NCBI GenBank assembly: GCA_001936135.1
Contig: CP012812.1
Coordinates: forward strand, 2,639,656-2,703,655
Reading direction: 5' to 3'
Length of the DNA stretch: 64,000 nucleotides
Source: Saccharomycopsis fibuligera x Saccharomycopsis cf. fibuligera
Lineage: Eukaryota > Ascomycota > Saccharomycetes > Ascoideales > Saccharomycopsidaceae
Shown one piece after another: positions 46,701 to 56,671 of this stretch. Position 1 is the first letter of the stretch; each line of letters opens with the position of its first letter. The notes beneath the pieces are model-generated. The model was not told where the DNA came from. It did not search any database and saw nothing but the letters and a program-made list of their open reading frames with translations. Made by a program: the position numbers and the translations under genes.

Positions 46701-47056
46701 TCCGGTTTGTCAGAATCGATTATTATTAGGTCAAATGTCTTGGGATCGTAACTTTGAATCGGATACCATCTGAGCCTTACACCATAGCCCTTACACTCAA
46801 TATTTAGTATTTTGCAATTTCGACAAACAGGTTTCTGTAAATCACATTTGACTTTCCTGATCCTGCAGGTCCAGCAACCGTTAAAAACTCTTCTTTTCTT
46901 CTTTTTCACTGTGGTGGGGCTATTGACACAATTGATGGCGCTACCCGAGGAGGTTATTGCCGATTGCTTGGTGACTTTTTGGGAAGATCCAGCTTTTGTA
47001 CCATTGTTGTTGGAATATTTGCTCATGAAGTCATTGAATTGTGCTTTGTGTATCAC
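43790..47056 (-). CDS. Zn2Cys6 transcription factor, Arg81-like
   Basis: 1088 residues (or 1078 from the second ATG, MSKYSNN). The zinc cluster is complete: Cys61, 64, 71, 78, 81 and 88, spaced CX2CX6CX6CX2CX6C, within RRVFNGCWTCRIRKVKCDLQ. The sequence just after it, CKGYGVRLRWYPIQSYDP, closely follows S. cerevisiae Arg81/ArgRII (CGGYDIKLRWSKPMQFD), the arginine sensor that works with Mcm1 and Arg80. A long fungal-specific regulatory region follows with acidic Asn/Asp stretches (YDINDDYEFNDDEDPVPP). It is longer than Arg81 (880). Nothing in the flanks confirms the target, but ARG7 is in the same window. Zinc cluster certain; Arg81-type likely. Confidence 0.75.
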   Translation of the reverse strand: MIHKAQFNDFMSKYSNNNGTKAGSSQKVTKQSAITSSGSAINCVNSPTTVKKKKRRVFNGCWTCRIRKVKCDLQKPVCRNCKILNIECKGYGVRLRWYPIQSYDPKTFDLIIIDSDKPDDGVVADSKSRDASLLSANPLKTHRSMIESVQWKRPYRSYEEIDDDLQSINDERNRRDQTIKGPFTVFSASQVVTSPINKIRLFRSQSPSKVSITDHSPVEDGNAEDIISGSGNYISNDSIKPVDSGDITTTSNHHTYVLDNLKLLETYNRHTDFLLFNNKGELKNISTLGDLKAAYSEKQVILENISLKADLQVKRWVDVSLVKYYLISTSFKKDVKGERVIILNSLSATQKEIVGEDFLSGIICVGQLIHFGAILAFKSLDKVLYENDATNGKPCFHLNTGFIKKLLRNFTEMVLPKLTNFTPAGQSYWETLIWKTELLPILSEFLLEDGYFVNVNNFVYGHNKVTTVNFKISIMKSCLVLVILCASSFNLYCSQSTNTNHLVLAINLNQLTDTIVVNVLKHIIDEDQNDLDCDHWMESFKNKYTLGSVLEAVPNLLKLIFLYLLIKIHFDNMMDIDYNYKKWFKYGNMLIEAFQYIDSMVVANEHTNLLSFNDNLYNDFLDFDLSCSGQQNTISDVYYLIKIFRILEIFYECTSIYDLQDFEVFRIEKFKQEFDELIVAENNEENRAFTSTKTEDSLFKTTISVLDGGGVVAQGVVSPLFSTVAQKTGVKEIDVYNTYIPRMLKDNFMGKSNMIYRSNDNENYDINDDYEFNDDEDPVPPTFEISFQYGESNNNSSSKTISESDRSPAATENSDYIDGKPVEGEKKSLCKLDFGPHNSTIKKNIDLMLELSFGIPLSLLKLFQLIVKLIKHQFYFFVHEIHLRIFPKVCSDIEDRLLSWKLGWDLFVEEDDEGKPKRKRFHSINHEILYHNIMSFYHALIVYYFTLVKDVPFTFLKLHQVKILEHLNYLKYVLKPDKRKGTEVSSASSESEQPPEFYTFRPQFFAIFIVAVENNDAVLQNNVKQLMEFYERHWQSHELALHWQAKQVVYETWRLRRAASTTGDKSDEEVSWVDVARTLLERLRLFCV

Positions 47057-47800
47057 TATTGGAAAAAAAAAAAGTATGAATGCTGCCTCGCGTATATACG
47101 TGTATTTGGATAATTATACTATGTCTTGCTTTTAATTGATAATTTTTTTTTTTTTTTTTTTTTTTATTTTTTATTTTTTTGGTTTCAATATCCCGCTCCG
47201 TTGCCTAAACTTACCTTTGGGTAAGTGTTGAAGGTACTGGTGAAAGTTTTAGCCTGGCTGTGCATGGACTCGCAGGAAGGCGCTCTATTTATTTACAATT
47301 GTCCAAAATCAGTTCAGACGGTCTGAATATCTTTGTGCTATAGCACATCAGTAAATATACTACCAAGGGTTATAACTTGCTACATGACTTATGAAAAGAA
47401 TCTGAAGTGATACATCTAATTAAAAACCATGAAAACCAAGCAAAATAAAAAAAAAAAACACAAAAAAACACAAAAATAGAATTAAAAGAGGATTAATCAG
47501 AACATAACTTGTAGCCTGTTAAGAACAAATCACTCCACAATCATTAAAGTAGCACAATAAGCGCCTTAGTAGTTATAGAACAAGAGCTAGAAAAGAGGAA
47601 AAAAAACATCAGAATAAAGAAACCAAAACCGAAATCCCAATCAAATAAGGCTAAACCTGTGTGACTTTTTAATCTTGACTAGAAAAAAGAAAAGAAAAAA
47701 CAGAAATAAAAATCTATAGGCCAACTGAACTTCGTAGCAGGGTATGGAGAATTGACAGCGACTCACACATTTAAGTTGTACTTTTGAGGGCACAGAGCGC
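47057..47800. other. Intergenic: zinc-cluster gene promoter and small GPI gene 3' end
   Basis: 744 bp with a long T-rich tract at 47143-47180 close to the zinc-cluster start, and A-rich tracts near 47440-47480. No gene or RNA is seen. Confidence 0.4.
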
Positions 47801-48169
47801 TTACAACATGTAAACAATGGCAGCCAAACCAGCCAAAGCACCAACGGCAACTCTGCTAGCACCGTTAGCAGTTGCTGGAGTGGAGGATGTGGCAGAAGCA
47901 GAGCTGTAAGAGTCTGAACTAGAGTTAGAGCCGGCAGTGGCGGCAGCAGTGGCGGCAGCGCTGGAACTGTTGGCAATTGCGGTAGCGTTATTCAAATTGT
48001 AAGAAGATGTTGAAGTGTGCAAAGTTGAGTTTTTGGCAACAGTGGTGGAAGATGTACAGATAGTGGTGTAGGAGGTGGAAACGTCGGTGGTGGTGAGCGT
48101 TAAGACACCGTCATCAGCGGCGGCAAAGGCAATCAAGGCAGAAAAAGCGCTAAGTTTGAGGAATTGCAT
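47801..48169 (-). CDS. Small GPI-anchored Ser/Ala-rich wall protein
   Basis: 122 residues from the ATG at 48169. The frame extends 56 codons further upstream, but the signal peptide MQFLKLSAFSALIAFAAA begins here and a TATA box lies 150 bp before it. The mature part opens with DDGVLTLTTTDVSTSYTTICTSSTT, continues as a Ser/Thr/Ala-rich spacer with several N-glycosylation sites (KNST, NNAT, ANSS, SNSS), and ends with NGASRVAVGALAGLAAIVYML, a GPI signal with Asn or Gly as likely anchor residue. Size and plan match small structural wall proteins (Spi1/Ccw14-like). The pair STVAKN/TTICTS with a single Cys is notable, since Cys-rich domains are absent. The family name is not certain. Confidence 0.8.
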   Translation of the reverse strand: MQFLKLSAFSALIAFAAADDGVLTLTTTDVSTSYTTICTSSTTVAKNSTLHTSTSSYNLNNATAIANSSSAAATAAATAGSNSSSDSYSSASATSSTPATANGASRVAVGALAGLAAIVYML

Positions 48170-50556
48170 TGCGATTTGATATATTGGTCTGTGTGTTTTC
48201 AACGAGTGTGTAACAGTAAAATAGATGCTTAATTGTAATAGATGAACTGGGTGTAAAACAAAAGAAGGAGACTTTGTAATCGCAAAACCAGCAACAACAT
48301 CTCCCGGGCACCGGAAACTATTTATACATACTTCCAAAGGCGCCTCTGTTTATATTTTTTTTTTTTTAGGTAATATAAAATTTCACAATACTGCCAGAAA
48401 ATGGACAAATAGGGGCGACGCATGTGGCTGCAAGGCATTCAATTAATATATCGCAACTGGTACATTTTAGTGCGCTGCTTTGAATAAACTTGTGCGGAGC
48501 TAGCCCTATTTGCAGTAGCCCATGGGCTGCATTGCAAGATCACCCGCCCAAGTGCCTATTGAAGGGGTCTTTTCATTGATAAATCATAATACAAACACAA
48601 TCATGCGACGTGCCTCTGGTGCCACGGGTACTTACCACAGAATGATAGCGCATAGAAGAGCAGCAAAATGCGTCATTTAATTCCTAAATGGGACTGGTGT
48701 CTGCCTTAACCGCTGATATTATTATTAAAAAAAAGAATTTTTCTGCATTATCCTTTTTTTTTGCCGTCGCGAGATCTGCTTCCGTAAATTTAAAATATCG
48801 TTGACCTTTCGGAAACAGCCAATCTGGCCGAACACGTCGACCTAAAAAAAAAATCCTTTAGGATAGCTCGTTTCAGTTTCAAGCCTTCTTTACTATCTGG
48901 TGAACGACTTCCGGCCAATTTGTTAGTTCAGTCAAGACCAGGTTCTTCAAGACTGTCTACTTTGTTTTTCTGTAGATCCGAATACTGCTTTTTTGTTGTC
49001 TTGTCGTGTCATTCACAAAAACTGCTTCATTGATTTTCAGGCAAGTTTTTGATTCTCAACTAAATACATTGCTTTTATCTTTCAGCATGCTATTTGTTAT
49101 AAGTTCCCATTAATCATATTCTCAAGCAATTAGCGCTATCAATATTTTGCGCAGAGGTACGCAACTATTTAAGTTGAATAATGATTTGCCAGAAAAATTT
49201 TACGCTGTAAACAACATCAGGCTGGGGTTGACAAGAGTTACGCAAATCAACAATAAAGCTTCCTTGAGACAATACGCATAACGTAAATGATGGCTTATGC
49301 AGTCAGTGAGGCCACCGAAAATCTTACTGTAGAGCAGATATACTATTTCTAAAACTTTTAAAGAAAGTTTTTATGAAAATGAAGGCTGTAATTTCAATAT
49401 ACTTTGATGACCTTTGATCTTAAGCCCTAAACAGTAATTCAAAACCAGTGAAGTCTAAGAATTTATTGAGCCTGCATTGGTCGAGCGAAACAATTGGGTT
49501 GGCGAAGTGGAGTAAGAAAATTCATCAGATTTTCTTTTTCACTTGCATGTTTGCTATGCAGTACAATTCCATAAACGTTGTTTCACAAGACTAGTGATCC
49601 ATAAAACAGGGCCAAATAGAAAAAGGGTTCGTTTCAGGAACTACTTCGGTTTTTCTTTATTTTTCTTTTCCTTTGCTTTCTATGGCAATATGTTTGCTGT
49701 TGAGAGTTTCTGAGCTATACATTATCCCCCTTTTTGGGGTCAACGTATGCAGGTTCCTCCTGCAGCTTCCCAACGCGCTCACCTGCCAAGAAAAAATTAC
49801 TAAAAACAAAAAGTAGAAAAAAAGATACGCAAAATAACGCGATTAGCTTATTCCAACATACATTCTAGATGGTTTTCAACGCCATAGGCTTATAAGCCTT
49901 CAAAGCTCTTGCCGTTGCTGTGCCTTGGTGAGAAGTTTAGAAAGAAACTTTTGTGTGGTCAAAATCTGAGCTGACAATCATTGTTTGTAGCACTTTCATA
50001 AAGAAACGCGTGTCATTTTTCTTTTTTTATGCTTGCGCTAGTTACGAACTCAGAAACACCATAACGCTTTGTAAAGCATTTATAGATTCGAAAAGACGCA
50101 CTTTTTTGTCTGCTATCTGAGTTTTAAACAGATACCGGAAATATATCATATTTGAGTTTATAAATAACATGGTCTTCAAGCACTATTTGACGACTTTATA
50201 GCTCATACAGCTGGTCTAAAGGTATTTTACGAGCAGATAATGCACAACACTATTACATTCACACATGCTACTTTCTAGCAATTTGAATGTTTTAGTCTCA
50301 GACGTTAGAAGTCCTTTTGATGGAAATTACTTCAACAAATTTGTTAAAATTTTTCTCATTTACAAAATTATTATAGATATCAAAAACAAGGAAATGCTAT
50401 GATGGAAATGCGATGATAGAATTTGATAGAAATGCTATAATAGTTTCGTTAGCAGGGATCACTGCGTGCTTTAAAATCATCTAATGATGCCTTTTTATCA
50501 TTTAGGAACTGACTGTACGTAAATTTTGAAGAAAATAGGACCACAAATATAGTTTT
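48170..50556. other. 2.4-kb gene-poor stretch, border of the subtelomere-like region
   Basis: Promoter of the small GPI gene at the left, then sequence with no frame above about 60 codons and no RNA gene I can recognise. A short local duplication (GATGGAAATGC / GATAGAAATGC) occurs at 50398-50440. Base use shifts gradually toward that of the repeats further right. Confidence 0.4.
48318..48326 (-). promoter_or_regulatory. TATA box of the small GPI gene
   Basis: TATAAATAG on the minus strand, about 150 bp upstream of the ATG at 48169. Its place supports that start over the longer frame. Confidence 0.55.
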
Positions 50557-51023
50557 TGCTTGTTATTTTGGATAGGTATTCGGCAGTCATTGAACTACTG
50601 TGACACTGGTATCTTAGAAATCTGGCAATGGTGTAAAGAGTATATATGACTAAAAGAAACTGTTAAATAGTTGGCCGGAGAAGTGTTAATGTACTAGAGA
50701 TAAATTAGTAGACACTGAGCAACAGCTATATGCATTGACAGTAAGACTGAAGTTATGAAAGTAAAAAAAAAAAAAAAAGCAAGTGATTTGAGAGCTAGAC
50801 TCATGTGAAGGAGGTTTTGGTGGACAGTACGTAGGATTATATTATATACACATTGGTACACACTGATATCAATATTTTTCTCTTTTGCTACTGTAGAACA
50901 AAACAAGGTTATTGCTTAGCTAGAATCAGAAGAGAATAGTAAAAGCATTTTGGAGATAGGTGTCCGAGTCTTAAAATGCTTTATTGGATAATTCAGATGT
51001 GTGTGCCGATTATATTGTGGGCA
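50557..51023 (+). repeat. Left direct repeat flanking the helicase/recombinase gene
   Basis: 467 bp that recurs in the same orientation at 56672-57148. The first 300 bp match best (e.g. TGCTTGTTATTTTGGAT; GTGTTAATGTACTAGAGATA; GAGAGCTAGACTCATGTGAA), by eye about 85 percent. The rest is looser and ends in a shared GATGTGTGTGC...TGTGGGCA. Both copies hold an A-run in the same place. It ends about 400 bp before the gene's ATG. Confidence 0.88.
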
Positions 51024-51428
51024 TCACCTACTTGCCCGCTTTGGCCCCCAACCGCACTTTTCTCGCTCTACGCCCTAATCCGATTCCTCGCCAAAATCCT
51101 CTACGGCCGCACTGTCTCAAATCCGTATTTTTCCTCACTTTTGGCCAAACCAAAATTCCGTGATTTTCTGCATTATGTACTACTCACCCTGAACCACACT
51201 GTTTCTGGTAGCTGAGCCGTAGGATTTTTTCCCACACTCACCTTCTCGGCTCACTCGCATTTTTTGTAAATTTTCTGGTATTTTCCTTTTCTTTATTTGT
51301 CATGAAACCCAAAAAAATAACTCTGTGGTGTAAACTTTTTTTTAAATATTTAATTACAGATTATCCTGTCTGAACTTTTTAGTTTTTAACCTGATTTAGT
51401 CTTTTTACCTAGATACATAAGCTTATTC
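51024..51428 (+). promoter_or_regulatory. Presumed promoter of the helicase/recombinase gene
   Basis: 405 bp between the left repeat and the ATG. T-rich tracts at 51275-51300 and 51339-51385 are followed by ACCTAGATACATAAGCTTATTC before the ATG. A frame at 50976-51215 straddles the repeat border and is not a credible gene. No specific factor site is seen. Confidence 0.4.
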
Positions 51429-54400
51429 ATGATGACTCAGTCTGAAGATAATGGTCGCTTCGAAGTAATAGATGGGATATTGGTGGACAAAGTCAATGAG
51501 TTGGCACTAGACCCAGCAAATAAGACTGTTATGTCCAAAGCTGGCTCCAAGATTACATCCAGTACACTGTTACTTAATTTACGCCAACTAAGAAGAGAAT
51601 CGGCCGTGTTTTTTGCAGATATTCAACATGCCAAAGAGTTCACCCGCAAAAGCGAAGTTTTGATCTCGATTAGAGAGAAAAGTGATGGCAATTACGTGTA
51701 CACTAAAAATAAATACACTAATAATGGGTGGATGTTTTTGAAAGCCATTCAGATAACTTTACCCAACAGTCAAAAACTATTCATTGTCCACACAGTCAAC
51801 CATGCAGGCTTTCCACCAAAGGTTGATATGCTTGAGTTCAAAGAATTGGGTCCCAGATCAACTAACAGTGCCTACACATTGTTCTTTGGCCCCAGATCAA
51901 TGAATGCTGCCTCCAAGGCTGTATTGAACCTACTGAACGCAAGCTCCCTCAAAGATAAATGTGTAAAATTAATGCAAGATCTCCACAGAATGGCCCATTT
52001 AGACAATCACCAATACTCGGTGCAAACTTCAAGTATTGCCGGCCTTGAAAGCTCAGTCAGGTTTTTGAAAAAGAGTACTTTAGCCGATCAGGGAAGATAT
52101 TGTTTTCATTTTGTTTCAACTCTTGCCAATCACAAAGAGATTAACTGTATTCGTCTTGATCCTCCTGGAAAAATAGCTGCTTTATTAGATCAATTCCACG
52201 CCACTGTTTCAAACCCAAGTGAATTCAAAAAGCTAATAGTCATTCTAGTTAAAGAAGCACCATCTTTTTTCAATGCTGTCTTTGCCGCAAGCTTGATGGA
52301 TCCAACTCACAGTGACCCTGGTCGCTACAGAGAGCATTGGTTATCAAGAAAGATTATTAACAGCATAAAGAACTTGATTAGATTTTGTTTTGCCGATGAT
52401 GACGATTTCGACAGCTATGCATCCGAGGATGGCAAGGTATTCAAATATTTGTCAACTGCCTACTCAAGAATCTCGGCAGAAGAGTCCGTTGTCCGTGCTT
52501 TTGACTGCGTTTTGATCAACTCCACTACAGTCTCTGTGAACAATGCAATCATCTCCTGCCAGCATATACAGCAGAATCTCAACAACCTAAATACCGAATT
52601 TGACAAATGTTTTTCGTCATTGTCAAATTTGCTTCAAAACAAGTTTAGCTTGCAGCATATATTTGATGTTTTTGCTAGTAACTGCTATGAGGAAACCTCA
52701 GGAAAATCGATTTGTGAGACATTTTACCAGCTACTGTCGTTTCCAGGTCTCTTCTTGAAAATCTGGTGTACCGAGTCTGCAACTATGGCGCTTAAATTGA
52801 TAGACTCGCTCACAGCAATCCTGGCAATATTAGCATACATCGAGATTGGTGCATATCGTTTTTCAGAGATACTAAATCTCCAGTTTGCCGGTCAAGAACG
52901 CAGCATATACTTTTATCCGGCTACAAAGCAACTATACGTTCTGGCTGGGTACAAGAAAACAAAGAAAACATATCCATCCGTACACTTCTTTTCTTTAGAT
53001 ACCAGCATGAAGATTGTCGCTTTAATCGTTGCTTTGCGTCCGTTGTACATTAGTTGCCTATTGACTGTTAACCCAACTTTACCCCTGGTTTCACTTGATG
53101 AGGATATCTTCATGGAAAGAGCATTCGATGACAATTTGTCGGACTCCTCGGAAAGCGGAGACGCCGAGCTTAGTATTCTACTGAACACATTCTACAAAAC
53201 GTTTCTTTTCCCAACAAAAAATGGTACACTAGTATCCCGGAAGGTAACTAGCAATTTGATGAGCTGCTGCGGCTTTAGAATCTTTAGGCAGGTCTTCTCG
53301 GCTTTGAATGAACAGTTAATGGAGGACCTCGATGTGGAAACCAGAGAAACTGTCCGTGGAATACTATCAACAGCCGAAGGACACCACCCTTCAACCAAAA
53401 ATAGTCTTTACGGCTCAACCAACAACCGCGGAAGCCTTTTTGGTGTTCACAGAATGCTCAGTAACCAGTGGTTGCGTCTTATTGGGTATCAAAAGATTGT
53501 TGAGGAGACGAAGCAGGAAGTCAAAAAACAAAACTTTCCAATTGCAGATGATTTGGACAGCATCAGCTTAGTTAGTGCTGGAAAGCAATTATTTGGGGAT
53601 GATTTTGCTTTTCGCAGCGTGTCGCAGTTTCAGGTCACCGTGGACATACTATATGCCACAACAAGCTGCATAGCTGTCAACGCCCCCACGGGTTTTGGCA
53701 AGACGCTCTGCTATCAAATTCCAATCCACTTGTACAAAGATATAGCCACAAACTTTGTTATAACTCCGTACACCGCGCTAAAAGTCGATGTTCTTAACCG
53801 TGTGTCTGCCAGCGTACCATACTCGGACAACCATGCTCAGCTCGCAGGCTACAATACCATAGTTGGAAACTTTGACGTATTCAACAATGCAGAGTTCTAC
53901 AATTACCTTGTCAACTTTCCGCAATTCAATCCTTCCAAGTTTTTGAACCTCCTCATCATCGACGAGGCCCATCTATACACGTCGGAAAGAGAATTCAGAA
54001 ACTTGCCCAAAGACTTGTCCATTTTGAAAAAGATCTTCAGAAAAATCATCTTTTTGTCGGCAACTATGCCCGAAACAACTTTAATCGAACTACGAAAAGT
54101 ATTCAACATTAAATCAAAGGTGACAACCCACAGACTCATAACCGAGGTGCCTACTGCTCACTTTGCATTTTATAAGCAGATTCAAGGAAGTTTAGACTCA
54201 GCCAAAGATGCAACACTAAGTATAATTGAACAGTCGAAAGATAAAAGGACCATCATCCTATTCTTTAGGTACAAAAACACCATTCCTGAATTTGAAGAGT
54301 TCTTTACCAAAAAGAATATTGACTATACAACGATAACCGGAGATCTTTCGACTGAAGAGAAAAGGACTAGAATTGATCTAGTTAGAGAGAAAGACGCAGC

Positions 54401-55715
54401 AGAAGAATTCAACTTAATCTTTGCTACTAGTATCTTGACAGTTGGCGTTGATTTCCAAAACTGCTACGAGGTGGTGTTTATCGAACAACTATTTGACATT
54501 GCCACCACCATACAAGCCATGGGTCGGTGTCGGAAGCGAGGCTCAATATACTTTATGCCGCTACAGAGAAATGCTTGCAAAGAGCTGGATGTGATTGCTG
54601 TTAATGATTGCATAGTCGGACAAGTTGCGAAATTCTATTGTCTCGAGCATAAATGTAGCGACATGTGCCGCGAAGGGCAGCGAAAAAGGCCTGCAGAGTT
54701 GGAGCCTTGCGAGAGTTTGTCCAGCGAGTGGTCGGACTTGGACGATAGTGGTTATGAAGATGCTCCTACAGTTACGCAGCCGACTGTAAGTGACACTATC
54801 GAGTCTCGCAAGTCAGAATGGATCGCGAACATCAAGCGCGCGGCGGAAAAAGATTTGTTCTCATGGGCAGAAACAGAGGTACCATATGGCCGTGCCTTAG
54901 CTAATCACTATTCGCTTATATCAAATGCTTACAAGAAGAGAAACTATTGCGGAAAATGTTTCCGGAAATCTTGCCCAATAAAAAAATGCGATTTCAAACA
55001 GATTATTCACTTTTGCTTAACAATGTGCTACAGTCATGGATGCTACCCCGAAGAATACAGCGATGCATGCTCCTACATCGCTGCTGTTATTACGCAGCAG
55101 TTGGGCGACGAGCTACTTACATTCACAATGCTTTATCATACCCAACTAGAAAAACGAAAACCACAAAAGCTACAGAAGGTCACAGGGTGGGAGCCTCCTT
55201 ACAGAAAAAATCTTAACAAGGTCTACGATTACTATGTCGGTTATCTCAAAGAAAACCTTCTCGACCCGTTCCATACTGTTGTTTTCAAAAATCTACAAAT
55301 CAAGTGGGACAAAAATATTGTAACTGGCAGGGAAGCAATAAAACAGCCTTTTAACTCCGCAAAGGCAGCTAACGTCCACTTTATGCTATATGACAATATT
55401 ATGGCGGAATATTTAGCAAATGTTAAATGGGCCAAGGGACGTTGCTTTAATTGTTTGATGAACCACTCAATTGGTACTTGTGAGTCTCCGAAAAACCAAA
55501 TACTTTTGTTTATCTATTATATTACAATGGTTGCCGAGGAATTCCATCTGGTTGTTGAGACCATGTTCCCCATACTACTGGATATTAACTGTTTTGATAA
55601 AATGGTGAAAAAGCTCTGCGAGCGATATCACGGAATACCGTTAGCATGTTATGTTTTAGTTTGGTTTTCAGAGTCTGTGTTAGACCTTGAATATGACCCT
55701 TCGATGGGTGGTTAA
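51429..55715 (+). CDS. Telomere-linked-type RecQ-like helicase fused to a tyrosine-recombinase-like domain
   Basis: 1428 residues, uninterrupted. The N-terminal half ends in a tyrosine-recombinase-like fold: Arg477 (GAYRFSEILNLQF), a Lys-rich hairpin (GYKKTKKTYP), an HxxR-box counterpart R617-I-F-R620, His652/653 (AEGHHPSTK) and Tyr661 (SLYGSTN). The box has Arg where His is usual. The RecQ-type core follows: motif 0 (FRSVSQFQ), I (NAPTGFGKTLCYQ, Lys758), Ia (ITPYTALKVDV), II (IIDEAHLY, Asp845), III (LSATMP), IV (TIILFFRY), V (ATSILTVGVDFQN), VI (QAMGRCRKRG). The tail has three Cys clusters (about 1072-1082, 1173-1187, 1338-1351), likely zinc-binding. RecQ-like telomere-linked helicases (S. 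pombe tlh1, Ustilago, Magnaporthe) sit in subtelomeres, as this appears to. A second ATG directly follows the first. The helicase is certain; the recombinase assignment is by motif spacing. Confidence 0.88.
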   Translation: MMTQSEDNGRFEVIDGILVDKVNELALDPANKTVMSKAGSKITSSTLLLNLRQLRRESAVFFADIQHAKEFTRKSEVLISIREKSDGNYVYTKNKYTNNGWMFLKAIQITLPNSQKLFIVHTVNHAGFPPKVDMLEFKELGPRSTNSAYTLFFGPRSMNAASKAVLNLLNASSLKDKCVKLMQDLHRMAHLDNHQYSVQTSSIAGLESSVRFLKKSTLADQGRYCFHFVSTLANHKEINCIRLDPPGKIAALLDQFHATVSNPSEFKKLIVILVKEAPSFFNAVFAASLMDPTHSDPGRYREHWLSRKIINSIKNLIRFCFADDDDFDSYASEDGKVFKYLSTAYSRISAEESVVRAFDCVLINSTTVSVNNAIISCQHIQQNLNNLNTEFDKCFSSLSNLLQNKFSLQHIFDVFASNCYEETSGKSICETFYQLLSFPGLFLKIWCTESATMALKLIDSLTAILAILAYIEIGAYRFSEILNLQFAGQERSIYFYPATKQLYVLAGYKKTKKTYPSVHFFSLDTSMKIVALIVALRPLYISCLLTVNPTLPLVSLDEDIFMERAFDDNLSDSSESGDAELSILLNTFYKTFLFPTKNGTLVSRKVTSNLMSCCGFRIFRQVFSALNEQLMEDLDVETRETVRGILSTAEGHHPSTKNSLYGSTNNRGSLFGVHRMLSNQWLRLIGYQKIVEETKQEVKKQNFPIADDLDSISLVSAGKQLFGDDFAFRSVSQFQVTVDILYATTSCIAVNAPTGFGKTLCYQIPIHLYKDIATNFVITPYTALKVDVLNRVSASVPYSDNHAQLAGYNTIVGNFDVFNNAEFYNYLVNFPQFNPSKFLNLLIIDEAHLYTSEREFRNLPKDLSILKKIFRKIIFLSATMPETTLIELRKVFNIKSKVTTHRLITEVPTAHFAFYKQIQGSLDSAKDATLSIIEQSKDKRTIILFFRYKNTIPEFEEFFTKKNIDYTTITGDLSTEEKRTRIDLVREKDAAEEFNLIFATSILTVGVDFQNCYEVVFIEQLFDIATTIQAMGRCRKRGSIYFMPLQRNACKELDVIAVNDCIVGQVAKFYCLEHKCSDMCREGQRKRPAELEPCESLSSEWSDLDDSGYEDAPTVTQPTVSDTIESRKSEWIANIKRAAEKDLFSWAETEVPYGRALANHYSLISNAYKKRNYCGKCFRKSCPIKKCDFKQIIHFCLTMCYSHGCYPEEYSDACSYIAAVITQQLGDELLTFTMLYHTQLEKRKPQKLQKVTGWEPPYRKNLNKVYDYYVGYLKENLLDPFHTVVFKNLQIKWDKNIVTGREAIKQPFNSAKAANVHFMLYDNIMAEYLANVKWAKGRCFNCLMNHSIGTCESPKNQILLFIYYITMVAEEFHLVVETMFPILLDINCFDKMVKKLCERYHGIPLACYVLVWFSESVLDLEYDPSMGG

Positions 55716-56671
55716 TGTATTTCGGCTCTCTCGGAATTGGTACCATAATTTACGTCAAGGCTTTCGAAACCCTTGTTATTCTTTTTTTTTTTTTTTAACA
55801 ATTGCTTTTTTTACTTTTTTGTCTTTTTTTTTTTTTGCCTTTTGTTATTTGTTAGTACATTCTCTATAAAAACTTCTATCGTCTTCTAGGACAGGTAGTG
55901 ACTTTTAAGTCACAAATGTGTTGAATACCTCCTTAATAAACAGGATCTGTTTGCCAGTAATTCTCGATAATGTCTATAATACTAAGAATAATAATAACAA
56001 TTCTATTGCTGTAGTCGAAACCTTTATTCTGGCAAGCACTCTAGTTATGGTTAGATATTCTATAGTAGCTTTGCTTGTACATGAATAAAACTGCTATTGT
56101 CCAACTCTTTAGTAGAGCAGCGTTGTATCTTTAGGCATATTTCCTGTTGTAGTATGACTATGTGACTGGCCGTTCTATTATGCTTGCGGTCTGAAACTAA
56201 TGCAGGGCTTTATGCAAAATGGGGTTGTGAATTTGTCTGAGCCGTATGAGTGAGTGTTGTTTGGATGCCTCAGTTGTTCTATAGTAAGTTGAATAGTGTC
56301 TTGTGGTAAGGGCATGCTGCGTGCGACGTTGGTGTGTACTGCAATTATTGTCTGACAAGCCATGTTGCTCAGCGGGCTTTTACTAGAGCATGTTGGGTTT
56401 GGTTTCGTGAGCGGAAAAGCAAGGATCTTGCAGGAAGCAGGGATCTTGCAGGAAGCAAGGGCGGCGGACACTAGATTTAGCGGTGGACTGCACTTACATA
56501 GTGCACTCATAGTGCACTCTCACCCACTCGCACTTTTTTTCTTGTATGCATCGGAGAAACAATGCGTGTGTAAGCATTAGACATGTCTTAAGGATGCACA
56601 GAACGAATAACGACGTCGTAGGTACTTAGTAGGAAAAACAAGAAGCAATATTTGAGAACACATACAATTGG
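55716..56671. other. 3' flank between helicase/recombinase gene and right repeat
   Basis: 956 bp. T-runs at about 55780-55795 and 55824-55837 suit a terminator. A perfect 18-bp tandem duplication (ATCTTGCAGGAAGCA-GGG) lies at about 56417-56457, and a short one (CATAGTGCACT) at 56498-56520. Reading frames here (to 110 codons) are unmatched. Confidence 0.45.

Noticed and set aside
50976-51215. 79-codon frame with a hydrophobic start upstream of the helicase gene
   Set aside because: It begins inside the left direct repeat and ends in its flank. The right copy of the repeat does not keep the frame.
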